Shown here in pieces: positions 36,203-46,520 of a stretch of 64,000 bases of DNA; the first letter of the stretch is position 1; the number at the start of each line of letters is the position of its first letter. The notes under the pieces were generated by a model that was not told the DNA's origin, searched no databases, and saw nothing but the letters and a program-made list of their open reading frames with translations. Source of the stretch: Prosapia bicincta (Eukaryota > Arthropoda > Insecta > Hemiptera > Cercopidae); the NCBI GenBank assembly GCA_036971475.1, contig JBAIZL010000002.1:234647143-234711142 (forward strand). The letters run 5' to 3'. The position numbers and the translations under genes are program-made.

Positions 36203-36248
36203 TATTCAAAGTTTTTCGTTGGTAAACAGTCCCAACATCATCAGGAAT
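36203..36248 (-). ncRNA. Hammerhead-ribozyme-like motif, minus strand (fold-back 1, left arm)
   Basis: On the minus strand: attc, then CTGATGA (36244-36238), one extra T, stem II gttgg paired with ccaac around a 9-nt loop, GAAA (36217-36214), then aaactt whose aa...tt ends form a very short stem III, then T as the nucleotide before the expected cut, then gaat. Stem I pairs gaat with the attc upstream of the core. All conserved core bases C3-A9 and G12-A14 are present. The single extra T at the base of stem II departs from the canonical hammerhead. Short stem III suggests activity only as a dimer, as described for hammerheads of Penelope-like elements. Activity is not shown. Confidence 0.6.
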
Positions 36249-36276
36249 GAAAATTATGATGATGTTCTTAATTTTC

Positions 36277-36322
36277 ATTCCTGATGATGTTTTGTACTGT
36301 TTACCAACGAAAAGCTTTGAAT
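36277..36322 (+). ncRNA. Hammerhead-ribozyme-like motif, plus strand (fold-back 1, right arm), stem II damaged
   Basis: attc (36277-36280), CTGATGA (36281-36287), extra T, gttttg versus ccaac (two mismatches in stem II), G309-A310-A311 core, then aagctt as a palindromic stem III, T at 36318 before the expected cut, then gaat pairing with attc. This is the mirror partner of the minus-strand motif; its stem II is weaker, so it is less likely to be active. Confidence 0.5.
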
Positions 36323-36398
36323 ATAAATTAATAAATATTATTGTATTTGAACAACCTATGTTGTTTTAAATTAATAAAAAATTAAACGTAATATGTGT

Positions 36399-36400
<2 letters not shown>

Positions 36401-36447
<47 letters not shown>

Positions 36448-36475
36448 TTAATATATATATATATATAAATTAAAA

Positions 36476-36530
<55 letters not shown>
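36401..36530. repeat. (TA)n microsatellite cluster between two fold-backs
   Basis: TA runs at 36401-36441, 36451-36467 and 36481-36530, separated by short attatt and aattaaaaatatttt pieces; the latter recurs after the last run. Confidence 0.95.
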
Positions 36531-36533
<3 letters not shown>

Positions 36534-36550
36534 AATTAAAAATATTTTAA

Positions 36551-36735
36551 AAACAAGAATACTTTTATTGCATATATTATTCAAAGCTTTTCCACGATAA
36601 AAAAGTACTAGCACCTTCAGGGAAATAATTATCTAACCTTGATATTTTAAGTTAGATAATTATTACCTGGAGATGCCGGTACTATTTTATCGGCGAAAAG
36701 CTTTGAATAATATATGCAATAAAAGTATTCTTTTT
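36551..36735. repeat. Fold-back 2 with degenerate hammerhead-like motifs
   Basis: Arms at about 36551-36637 and 36651-36735 with a 13-nt loop. Each arm ends its core with gaaaagctttgaataatata, shared with fold-back 1 up to gaaaagctttgaata. Plus-strand motif: CTGGAGA (36667-36673), extra T, gccg...cggc stem, GAAA, palindromic aagctt, T, gaataata; the core A6 is G. Minus-strand motif: CTGAAGG with a changed A9 and a gtgGAAA side. Both are mutated in core positions and probably dead. It is a related but separate subfamily of fold-back 1. Confidence 0.8.
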
Positions 36736-36743
36736 TTGAAATA

Positions 36744-36747
<4 letters not shown>

Positions 36748-36801
<54 letters not shown>
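36748..36801. repeat. (TA)n microsatellite
   Basis: Pure TA run right of fold-back 2; the TA runs and the two fold-backs alternate along 36.16-36.80 kb. Confidence 0.95.
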
Positions 36802-36804
<3 letters not shown>

Positions 36805-36921
36805 TGAATGTATGGAAAAATATTTATATAAATTAATATTACTCCAGTTTAAAATTTTTTTTTCGGTAACTACATTTCAAGAAAACTTATCACCATATCA
36901 AATCTATGTATACAGTCTATT

Positions 36922-38070
36922 CATTAAGTCTCGGGATTGGTCCAAAAAATTGTAATTTATTGCACGTTTTAAATAAAATTCATTAAAATTGTCTTCAAAA
37001 TACAAACCTCCTGGATCATACACTTAATTTGGTGCCTCTGCCACTCGTCAAAATACCCCTGGACTTCATTTTCCGGAATACTGTTAAGAACCTTTGACGT
37101 CACCTCTTGGACATCCTCGATGGAGTCGACCCTATGTGCTTAGAGCCTATTTTTCGTTCGCGTAAACAAGGAAAAGTGTCGTGGAGCCAGTTCTGGGGTG
37201 CTGAGGTAACGTAGACCAGCCGAATTTTGCCAGCAATAGCCACACAATAATCGCACTCTGGCACTGGGCATTATCATGTTGAAGTTTCCAATTCTTCGCA
37301 ATAACTAGTCGCTCGCTCTTAACGCTATTTTGCATTCGTGTCCGTACTTGCACGTAAATGGGTCGTTCCAATAGGCACTACCTCCTTGTGAACATTGCCA
37401 CGTCAGTCGAAAAAACATCAGCATTGTATCATCATATTGACATCAGTGCCTTTCTCGGAAGCGTGGACACGTGGGGTGCCATTATGAACTTTGAACTTTT
37501 CATTTCTGGGTCTTACTAGTACAGCTACGATTTATCACCGGTATTAACTTTGTAGAGGAAATCATCCAGGACACAGTCCAAAATTCTTGCAAAATTTCCA
37601 CCAGCGGAAATGTTTTTTCTCGCCCAAGATTTTCAGCACCAGCTTCGCGCACACTTTTTTCATTGCAAGATTCTCTGTTACAATGGTGTGAACGGTTTTA
37701 ACCGAAACACCGGTTTTCTGACTAAAAAGTCTGATGGTTAAATGTCTTTCAGAGTCTAAAACTTTGGCCACCTGAGCATCGGTTTGAGCGGTTGGCTGAT
37801 GGCCGACGCTATTATTGAGTTCAAGGGTCTCTGAAGCGGATTTCCCGAGGTTAAACCAAAACTTTACAGCGTAGCGTTCCTTAACAGCGTAGCGTCCGTT
37901 ACATGCTGGCGTGATAATACTATAAAAAATCACACCTGACAAACCTCTCTAGTGTCTCAGCACTTGCCAGCAGGTGACTGAATTATTATGGGTTTAAGTG
38001 GCTGGGGGTCCCTTTTCTAGGCCGACCGTTCCGATGAGGATACAGTGAACCAGTCCCGATAATAATTGAG
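36922..38070 (-). mobile_element. Nearly full-span dead mariner-family DNA transposon
   Basis: A minus-strand transposase relic spans about 1.1 kb, close to the usual 1.3 kb mariner length. The left end holds cattaagtctcgggattggtcc (from 36923); the right end holds gaaccagtcccgataataattg (from 38047), a plausible degraded inverted copy. These would be the terminal inverted repeats recognised by the transposase for cut-and-paste movement into TA sites. The right end abuts the large GT microsatellite. Internal deletions, frame changes and stops show that it is inactive. Terminal-repeat assignment is tentative at the right side. Confidence 0.75.
37010..37942 (-). pseudogene. Mariner transposase pseudogene
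   Basis: The N-terminal part (37562-37942) shows the paired helix-turn-helix DNA-binding region: NLGKSASETLEL, then an abrupt jump indicating an internal deletion of the linker, then LTIRLFSQKTGVSVKTVHTI and ENLAMKKVCAKLVLKILGE. The catalytic region follows in broken frames: NTGDKS (first Asp retained, followed by a stop), WKLQHDNAQC (37250-37300, second Asp retained), and TPELAPRHFSLF where the usual third Asp position is His. The C-terminal piece SIEDVQEVTSKVLNSIPENE (37060-37130) and a further YFEDN tail end it. Loss of the third catalytic Asp, stops and frame changes leave it nonfunctional. Motif style is that of the mariner proper group (D,D34D). Confidence 0.9.
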
Positions 38071-38091
38071 TCGCCCCTGTAGATGTATGTA

Positions 38092-38274
<183 letters not shown>

Positions 38275-41200
38275 ATCTATAACGAGTAGTAGACATGTCA
38301 TACATTCAACAAAATTTAAAATTTATGAAAATAAAATTTCTTTACTGATAAAGAATATATATAAATAAAAATTAATAGAGAAAAAAATGTAAAACTGTAC
38401 GTTTTTAATCGTATGTATTACAGATATGTTTTATTACTATCTTGTAAAATTGTTTTAATCAGTTAACAATAGTAAAACTTGATAAACAATTTTTAAAAAA
38501 ATAAAGTCTGGTCAACGCTCTTTACTGTAACCATTTTGTACATGGTGAAGAGGAAGATAATTTAAGGTAACTGGGCACAACATGGGCACGACATTGCATG
38601 TAATCAACATAACTTAATTGACAAGTAAATTTATTTGAAAAATACAATTCCTAACATAAACAGGAAGAGACTTATGTGAATAGAAAAATAATTTTAAATC
38701 GGATTGTTAATAAAATCCTACAAATTTCAATGGTTATGTATTCATTTTCAGATGTATATATTGTGACAAAGCTAATTTAGACAGCAAATGCTAATTGAAT
38801 TGATAGATGTAACTCTATAGTTCGTCATATATTGAATCATTTACTTCTTTTTGTGCTTTTGGTTTTCAACTCTAAAAGAACTATCAAACAATTAATAAAA
38901 ATTGGTAAAAATATTTATATAAAAAAAAATCAATGTTAATTTAACAGAATCCATAGCTATTTCACTCTTTAATAGTTGGAGTTGGAAGTACGGACACTCA
39001 ATTCCTAATGATAACAAGCTCTGAGGAAGAAAAGTATAAACTGTTACATTGGAAATTTTATCATGCAGTGAGTGAATTAATCAAATTCATCGTCGCCAAC
39101 ATTTATGTGATGCCATCAATTTAGACTCTCAAAACACAGCAGGCAAACTCTAAATCATCAGAAGCAAGAATATGAAACAGCATGTGGGTGAGAAAATATA
39201 ATGTTAGGTTGTTAGATAGAACTGTTCGCTTTAGAAAATTTATTATTTAATATCACATCGCTTGAGTTTTCATATCGTGAATATTACTTGAATAAATCAT
39301 CGTTACTATTTAACACAAATAATGCTACAATACGTAGTTAGCTAGGTTTGGATAAGATTAGAATTACAATCTAATGCTTATTTCGTTTTAAATATTCCTA
39401 ATACATTAAACTCTCTGAAAACAGTGAACATTATTAACTGTTGCCTGTAAGTAAAATGATCGTAAGATAATTATGTAAAATTTAAATCAATCGTCTTATA
39501 CATTACCTGTACTTTTATTTTACATAAAATTTGGTAGTGTGTTATATTTTATAATAATTGTATAGTATATTTTATTTTATAATAGTTGTAAATTTTAATA
39601 CTTATGGGCGTTTAGAGTTTAATATTTAAAACATAGGTAGTTATATCATAAACTTTATTTTATATAATATAATGGATTGAATAAATAATAATTTTAAATG
39701 ATATTAAAATAATGCCATTTTTTAACACTACTTAAATTTGAGGTAGAGAGTAATACAATAAAGACATTGCTGATACAGGTATCAACGCTGTATTTCAAAA
39801 TTGAGACCGGTTATATTATTCTGTACTGTTGTTCCACATAAGATCTTCAAGTAGCTTTTAGCTCTTAAAATTCCTTGAGTTTTAATTTCAAAAGGCTTGA
39901 TTATCAAACGTAATTTAAAATGATTATTAATAAATATCAATTAATAAGAAAGTGTTAAAAGTGGATAAATTAAAAAGTTACATTGATATTATACAAAATG
40001 GTATATTTCAACTGATCTACTAGATGCGTTACAAAGACGTGATTATAACTGCATTCCAAATTCTTTTACCGGTTGGCTTTGGTTACTTTCATGTACAACG
40101 CCAAAGTATTGACGAGTCAGTAAATGTGGAATAGAGGGATTTACAGTAAATGCGGTACGTTATTCATGCGTTATAATCTCCAGGTTTGTCGGACATTGAC
40201 CACTTCACTGGAAAAAATATACGTTTACATACCGATGTCTTTAAATTTCATGTTCGCCGTCGGATATCTTTATCATCGTTCCCATAGTATTGGGTATATT
40301 GTATTCCTTCTCACCTCAAATTCCTTCAAGAAATGTACGTGTATAAATAATAACCTCATGAATAAGTGGTAATATAAAATTAAACTTACCGATGATATTA
40401 CATTAAAAATAGCACTAATCATAAAACATGGTAGCTACATGATATCACAATTTTAGTCATTTTGATGTAAAATGTTTAGATTTTATTACTTCATTTCCGT
40501 AGCCATGCTGTAGAGAGTTTCGTACATAGTTTGCTACTAAAGCAATATCCAACAGAACAAAGCTTCCTTTCCATAATTATTTGAAGGATATGCGTTACGT
40601 AATAATTTATATATATTTGTCAATTCCATCTATTAGCACACACTCTCCTTATATACATGCTACATTGTACGAACTTATATTCTTTAATTATTTACGTTTT
40701 TATTCATCTAATATAGTTCAAATTTTTGTTAACCTCTATTGAACAAACATTTTTGATAATACCGATTTTGCTCGATTATTTATTAAATAATACAATTTAA
40801 AAAAGATCATGTCTCGATCGGTTTTGACCTGAATGACTACATATTTGAAGTCCAGCACTTTTTCACTGAGACACATTTCCGTTGGCTAGAAATCTATTAC
40901 TTAAAGATGCAGTTTATACAAATGTATAATAGAAAAGCTATCTTGCTATAATTAAGAGAGACAAGAGCTGCTCTATAGGAGGTCATTGATTGTAATGACA
41001 AGAGATGGAAACAATGAGAAAGTATAGACCATCATCAGATTCATAAATTAGAAACGATACAAATCGAATAAATACTAACAAACAAAAATAATCTCCTACC
41101 CACAATATACAGTATAGGAAAAAATGGAAAACTGTTAGAATCTTAGCTTTCTATTCTGTCAATTAATATTGTGAATATGTCATATATAATAACATATTTA

Positions 41201-42200
41201 TATTATTTGTAATTATGAAATTTTAAAAAAACCCCAAATAAACTTTTCTTTTTTATCCTTAGTAAAATTTGACATTAGTTTTTCCTATATATTATTTCTC
41301 TAATATTATCAAATAATTTTTATTTAGACCCAATCAATGTAATAGTCTTGGATGCGGTTCAATCTTAAAGTCAATAAATATAAACAAACAAACATCGAAC
41401 TGTAACTAAGGAATGAATAAAAACTTATTTATTCTCAAATTCCTTATTTGTTGTAAGTTGATAGAGATATTCAAATATTCCAAATGAATAGGCAGAAGTT
41501 GTTGAGTAAAGAAACAGCTCTAGCAAAATTGGTCAGACATCAATAATGATTCGAGAGTTTTTTTTATCCCTATACAAGATTTGATACTGAAAAAACGTCT
41601 GCATAAAAAAACCACACCATCTGCATATCAGTGACCGTAAGTAAGTAGTATAAAAATTTGACCATGGACCACTGTTTAATAATATTATTTGTAGTCAATG
41701 AATAGCCTAATACTATGAGAATTTCCTAACCAAAGAAAAAACCCATTACACTTATGACGTGATTAGAATGTAACGTTTAATTATTCCTTAAAGTTTTGAA
41801 TAGAGATTATGCCTTTTGTCTAGACGTATGTTATTACGACAACCTTGATTTATATCTCAAACAATTTGGGTGATATATTGAAACTACATTTTTGTAAGAG
41901 AAATTTAAGTACTTTAAGCTTGTTGTTTTATATGATAGCAAAATATAATATACAGGCCACAATATTTGGTCCATTTTATTCCAATCGATGGTTAATGTTT
42001 AATATGTTGGTTTAACAATATCGAAACCGTCTCCTAAACATATATAGCATTAAATGATTCCGATTGAAAGCATAAAATCATTATCTGTGGTCATTTAAAA
42101 ACCCATTACGTATCTCAGTAATTTGTTTTTTATAAAGCAAATACCGGGTGCCGATAGTTTCTTGTGGAATCCTGTATGTTATCTCTGGTCCTAGTTATAT
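38275..42200. other. Long AT-rich stretch, nothing assigned
   Basis: Nearly 4 kb without a supported gene, repeat copy or microsatellite. The 82-codon frame at 40124-40372 has no recognisable motif. Likely intron or old intergenic DNA. Confidence 0.5.
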
Positions 42201-42209
42201 GTTTCTCTT

Positions 42210-42640
42210 GATTAGCGTATGTTAGATGTTTACTTTCATTGTGAAGTATTTCAGAAAGTTCTGATAATTATTTACATCACTTGTGTCTCCTCGCCGTTGA
42301 TCTTGTTCTTTCTTATTGTAGATACACATAATTGGTTTCTTCTTCTTCTTCTTCCATACGTGTTTATATTTGGGCCCCTTCCTTTCTTAGGTAAACTTTG
42401 AAACTATTCACTAATGGGTTTGTACACTGATGGGTTGTACTGTTAAACGTCAGTCGTTAGTTGTGTTAATAACTAATGGGCAGTATGCTTCTTCATTTTC
42501 AATTTTACTATGCACTGGGGAGTTCCATATCCGTCTCGCTACTAGTATGGTTTTATTCTTTCTCTTTTATCATTATAATGTATTTTTATGTTTGATATGT
42601 GTTTACAATAATTTAACTATATGGTGCGAGCTGTGATTGC
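42210..42640. other. Unassigned block with pyrimidine-rich plus strand
   Basis: Two plus frames (42219-42401, 42430-42636) are hydrophobic because of T-richness and are not convincing. The minus strand reads KGRGPKYKHVWKKKKKKP in one frame. It lies downstream (minus orientation) of the gag-protease relic below and might belong to the same element, but no polymerase motif was seen. Confidence 0.25.
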
Positions 42641-42954
42641 ATAACTTGTTTTTGTATTGGGATTTTTCTTCACATTTGTTAATAATCCTATTCGTATTAT
42701 TATTTTCTTTCTCAGGGGTAAATTACTATACAGAGTATTGTTTGTTACAAAATTATCGTTTACAAAATTGATATAATTTAAAAATAATTATAATATGTAA
42801 TCCAAAACTTTATTGAAAGCAAATAAAAAAATTTTGCTTTTATTTTCTAACAGTGGTAATGTACAGCCGTATTGTTTGTATGAAACTTTATGTGCCCTGC
42901 TTTACTCGAAAGGACTTTTTCAGGATGTTTTAAAAATGTAAAAAGCAAATACTT

Positions 42955-43420
42955 TTATCTATAATCTCGTACTTCCAGTATCAATACACATCCGTAGGTA
43001 GGTCTTGAGATCAGGAATGTGCGGTAGTTCATTTGTTTGTATTCAATATGCATCATGGAATTGTTTTTCTTATTATTGTAAATTCTTTTAAATTGGCTCT
43101 GAGCGTCTATGTTTTCGTTTGTAAATCCGGATGAATTTTCCTCCTGTATGGAGTTATCGATATCGGTATAATCGATACAATTTATTTTGTCCAAAAGTGT
43201 TTCTGTTCATAAGTGTGGTAAGGCTCATAGCTTCTTGCTCTAATATTTGGTTATCTTTTTAGAGTGTAAACTTTCTAAAAAGTCTTTGTTGCTGATTTCG
43301 ATATACATAATTTGGTTTGGGAAATTTGTTAGGGTTGTTTTGATAAATTGGTTATGTTTGGAAGAATTGGTTACTAACAATAGGTTTACGAATAGCCAAG
43401 TATAATTGGGTTTTAAGGGG
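42955..43420 (-). pseudogene. LTR-retrotransposon gag-protease junction relic
   Basis: On the minus strand a polar, Asn/Gln-rich frame (43194 downwards: IDYTDIDNSIQEENSSGF, then QSQFKRIYNNKKNN) switches frame into ELPHIPDLKTYLRMCIDTGS at 42968-43030. The I-D-T-G-S motif is the active site of retropepsin-type proteases, and its position after a polar linker with LPHI-like sequence is typical of Ty3/gypsy-type gag-pol. A frame change and a stop after the motif show decay. No LTRs, reverse transcriptase or integrase were found nearby. Confidence 0.5.
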
Positions 43421-43426
43421 GGGGGG
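43417..43426. repeat. Poly-G run
   Basis: Ten G residues on the plus strand followed by agg. Other C/G homopolymers are at about 182-191 and 63133-63143. Confidence 0.9.
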
Positions 43427-43524
43427 AGGTGTTTTTTTATACTTTGATAGAGTTTATATATGTTAATTTAAAAATCATAATAATCATATTAAAGCACTAA
43501 TTGACTGTTTGAAGATTATACTTA

Positions 43525-44130
43525 CGTAATAATGTACCTAAGGAAATATACAACTCGTAAGAAGACCTATTAAATCCAATTGTTGTACATATTTACATAG
43601 AACGTCTTTTGCAATTAGGTTTTAAGGCTTATTTTTAATAAGAAATACAAATTTAAAGTGAAAAAGGTTTTTGGAATCATTCCTACGTGTTATATTGAGC
43701 TGGAAAGATGTTTTAAAAATTATTTCTATTTTTATTAACCTTTATTGAATTTAATTAACAATTATTTTAGAAAACTGGTTCGTAAATTACTTAATAAAAC
43801 AATTCAATTGATATGCTCTCAATTGGAGTGGGAGACGTCTGTTCGATACAGAGGCGAGTTACACACTGCTGGGGATCTGGTCTCACCACCTATATAATAC
43901 AAAAGCTGCGTAAGCAGGAAATTTCCTAGCACGCATTTTATTATGGAAGGTCCACATAAATCGTTCACATAACTTGTACCTAACGAAATATGCAACTCGT
44001 AAGAAGACCTATTAAATCCAATTTGTGTACATATTTACATAGAACGTCTTTTGCAATTAGCTTTTATGGCTTATTGTTAATAAAAAATACAATTTTAAAG
44101 TGCAAAAGTTTTTGGAATCATTCCTATAAT
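43525..44130. repeat. Direct duplication of a ~155-bp segment, 447 bp apart
   Basis: 43525-43685 and 43972-44130 share gtaccta-cgaaata, caactcgtaagaagacctat, taaatccaatt, acatatttacatagaacgtc and ttttggaatcattcct with few differences. The spacer has an atatgctctcaattgg...gttcgatac segment. It could be a segmental duplication or solo-LTR-like repeats; the unit lacks clear TG...CA ends, so I do not call LTRs. Confidence 0.9.
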
Positions 44131-44134
44131 TTAA

Positions 44135-44928
44135 GTGATGAATCATTAGTTTACTCTTTTGTTTCTACTATTTCAAAAGCTAATATGATTCAATCTGTTT
44201 TGTCTAAATAACTAGTAAGTAGTAACTTACTTAAATAACACTTATATCAATAATACATTTTTTACTCCATCTCCACTAAAAGTGTATGAGTTAAGAAATT
44301 AAGCTCCACCTTTTAATGTACCAAGACATCGTTACATCGAGACAAAAAGCATCCTGTTTTTAAAAACCATAAAGAAATGTATTTGTATACTTTTTTGTTA
44401 AAAGGTTTTAACGTATGTTTTAAACATTATTTAACACAGATGCTACTGTCTCTAACTTGGGTAACACTAATTCTAGAATAACTCAAATGTTAAATTTCCC
44501 AAGCTTAAACGAACTTGCCACTAAATTAATGTATTTCTCACTTGATTTACCGTTACAAAATTACATTTTTTTCTCTAAGTTAAAATGCGGTTGTTTCGTG
44601 AGTCGAGTATCATTTATTACAAATTTAGCAATGTTTTGGTAACTAAATTGGTATCCTCGTTCAGGCCTCATGCAGTTCACACACATGTGGACAAACCGCA
44701 TTTTTGTTCAACAATTTTTTTCAAAGTTTACACATCATCAATCACATTTTGTCATTTGCAACTGAACTTGTATGACCAAGTTACAGAGGAAAAGTGCAAT
44801 ACAGCATTTCCTCTCTTTTGTTTAGGTATAACTTTTTTTTCAAATTCTGCGTTATCACAAATATTGTAGGTAGTACTGTCCCAGCATACAGTACGAGCAT
44901 TGATAAAGTTGCAATCATTTACAGAAGG

Positions 44929-44930
<2 letters not shown>
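44135..44930. other. Non-coding stretch, nothing assigned
   Basis: Overlapping frames at 44457-44642 and 44585-44869 have no recognised domain. Confidence 0.5.

Positions 44931-44931
<1 letters not shown>

Positions 44932-44991
<60 letters not shown>
44932..44991. repeat. (TA)n microsatellite
   Basis: Pure TA run. Confidence 0.97.
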
Positions 44992-44996
<5 letters not shown>

Positions 44997-45693
44997 TAGG
45001 TTAGACACACGTTTCATCATTTTGTTGCAAATTGTGAAGTCATTAAATTTTATCTCAGCCTGTAATGTTGTCTTGTTTAAGTGAGGTAACATAAACACCG
45101 TATTTGTATTTTGACTTTGATAAAGGTTTTCCTTGAAAGACTTTTCTCTTTCATCATCCTAAGAGATTAGGTATTTACACTAAAAAGATAAGACCGAAGA
45201 CCTCGAACAATTACATCAATTTATACTACAACACAGATGTAAAAAGTGGCTACGCAACTATTGGCATCTCAAGCGTTTTATATATGAAATGCATACATAC
45301 TTTAAACTTGTTAATAAGTAAATATTCCATTTAATATACAATTTTCTTTGCAAAAAATAAATAATATGAACATAAACATGTATGAATAAAAAGATATTTG
45401 ATTGCGAGTATGGAAAAAAAGTCAAAACTAATTGAAATATGCAAATAGGTTTTCATGCAATATGCTTAGGTGAATTGCAAAAGGCGTTAACCGTAAAACT
45501 GGCTGAAGCAAGCGATACTGCGTAAAAATATAAACCTATATGAAACGTGATACCAATAAAGTTTATGTTTCGCCTGTGCATCTGTCCTCGTATATTAAAA
45601 AGGTCGTAGAACTGGTTCGTTTCATTTTTACAAGTACTAATACGTATTTTTAATAACCCAAACCATAAAATGTTTTCAGTGTGTTTCATTATT

Positions 45694-45733
45694 TATATAT
45701 ATATATATATATTTATATATAATAATATATTTA

Positions 45734-45781
<48 letters not shown>
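45694..45781. repeat. (TA)n microsatellite, interrupted
   Basis: TA runs with ttta and aata interruptions. Confidence 0.95.
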
Positions 45782-45784
<3 letters not shown>

Positions 45785-45879
45785 TAAATATAGGATGTAA
45801 CGAGTTGCATTACGAATCATTATTTTCCTATATTATCGTAGTTTGAAAATTCATATTATAAACTATAAAGTACACTTTA

Positions 45880-46520
45880 TACTCTTGCTCAAAAACCTCT
45901 CCCATCTACTGTTCCTTCAATGTAGCTCTCTCAAAATCCGCTATCACCTAATCTATTACCTGGGTTTACCCTTTCTTGTCTATATCTCCCCATAAATCTT
46001 CATTTTTCTATTTAAATAAATTTGAACACGTATTCAGCAATAGGTGTATATTGCTCTCTCTGGGTCGCCTTGTCCTTGCTTCTTGTCACTTCATGTTACT
46101 TACTTCAATTTGGATATCCTGCTTATCTCGATCCCATATATTACTCAATCTGCGTTTACTACCCATTATCACCACTGTGTTATATTTTTAAATCTATTTT
46201 CATTTGTCTGATCCTTTCTCTTTACTACATTTTACACTAGTTGCCTCCTCTCTTAGTTTCTCCTCAGTCCTATCACCTGTGGTTCCATACTTCTTCTGTC
46301 AATTATGTCATTAACTCTCTTTACAGCGTTTTTTTATTTTGATTTCCTACTTTCCATCATTTCTTACCTAAGATACTGTTATCACTAATTTTCTCTTTCT
46401 ATCTCCCTTCCACTTTCCTTTTCTGTTTTTTCCATATTCTCATAGATACTAAGGGCTTGGTGTCTTAGCTAGTATTATGGTCTTAATTTTTCCCCCTTCT
46501 ATAATTATTTCTACTTTACA
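45880..46520. other. Pyrimidine-rich (C/T) strand-biased block
   Basis: The plus strand is rich in C and T with few G over about 640 bp. Two overlapping plus frames (45976-46191, 46022-46240) are Leu/Ser/Tyr-rich because of this bias. No splice or coding signature was found; it may be an old repeat of unknown class. Confidence 0.55.

Larger units (their letters stand above)
36158..36369. repeat. Fold-back 1 of ~100-bp arms carrying two hammerhead-like motifs
   Basis: Left arm 36158-36256 and right arm 36269-36369 are inverted copies with a 12-nt loop. They differ by few substitutions, so the whole can fold into a long hairpin. Each arm contains a hammerhead-like motif, described separately. 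The arms end near aaacaacatag / ctatgttgtttt. The palindromic layout resembles the inverted terminal repeats of Penelope-like elements; no coding sequence is attached. Confidence 0.9.

Noticed and set aside
36366..36614. Tyr/Ile-rich frame over TA repeats (also at 33245-33457)
   Set aside because: Microsatellite artefact.
43815..43865. tRNA-like segment with ctcaattgg and gttcgatac
   Set aside because: Spacing between the putative boxes is too short and no acceptor stem pairs.
43525..44130. LTR pair of a retrotransposon
   Set aside because: Repeats lack TG...CA ends, no primer-binding site or polypurine tract was seen, and the internal region is under 300 bp.
45976..46240. Membrane-protein-like Leu/Ser/Tyr-rich frames
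   Set aside because: The hydrophobicity follows from a C/T-rich strand; two overlapping frames are equally open, as expected of composition bias.
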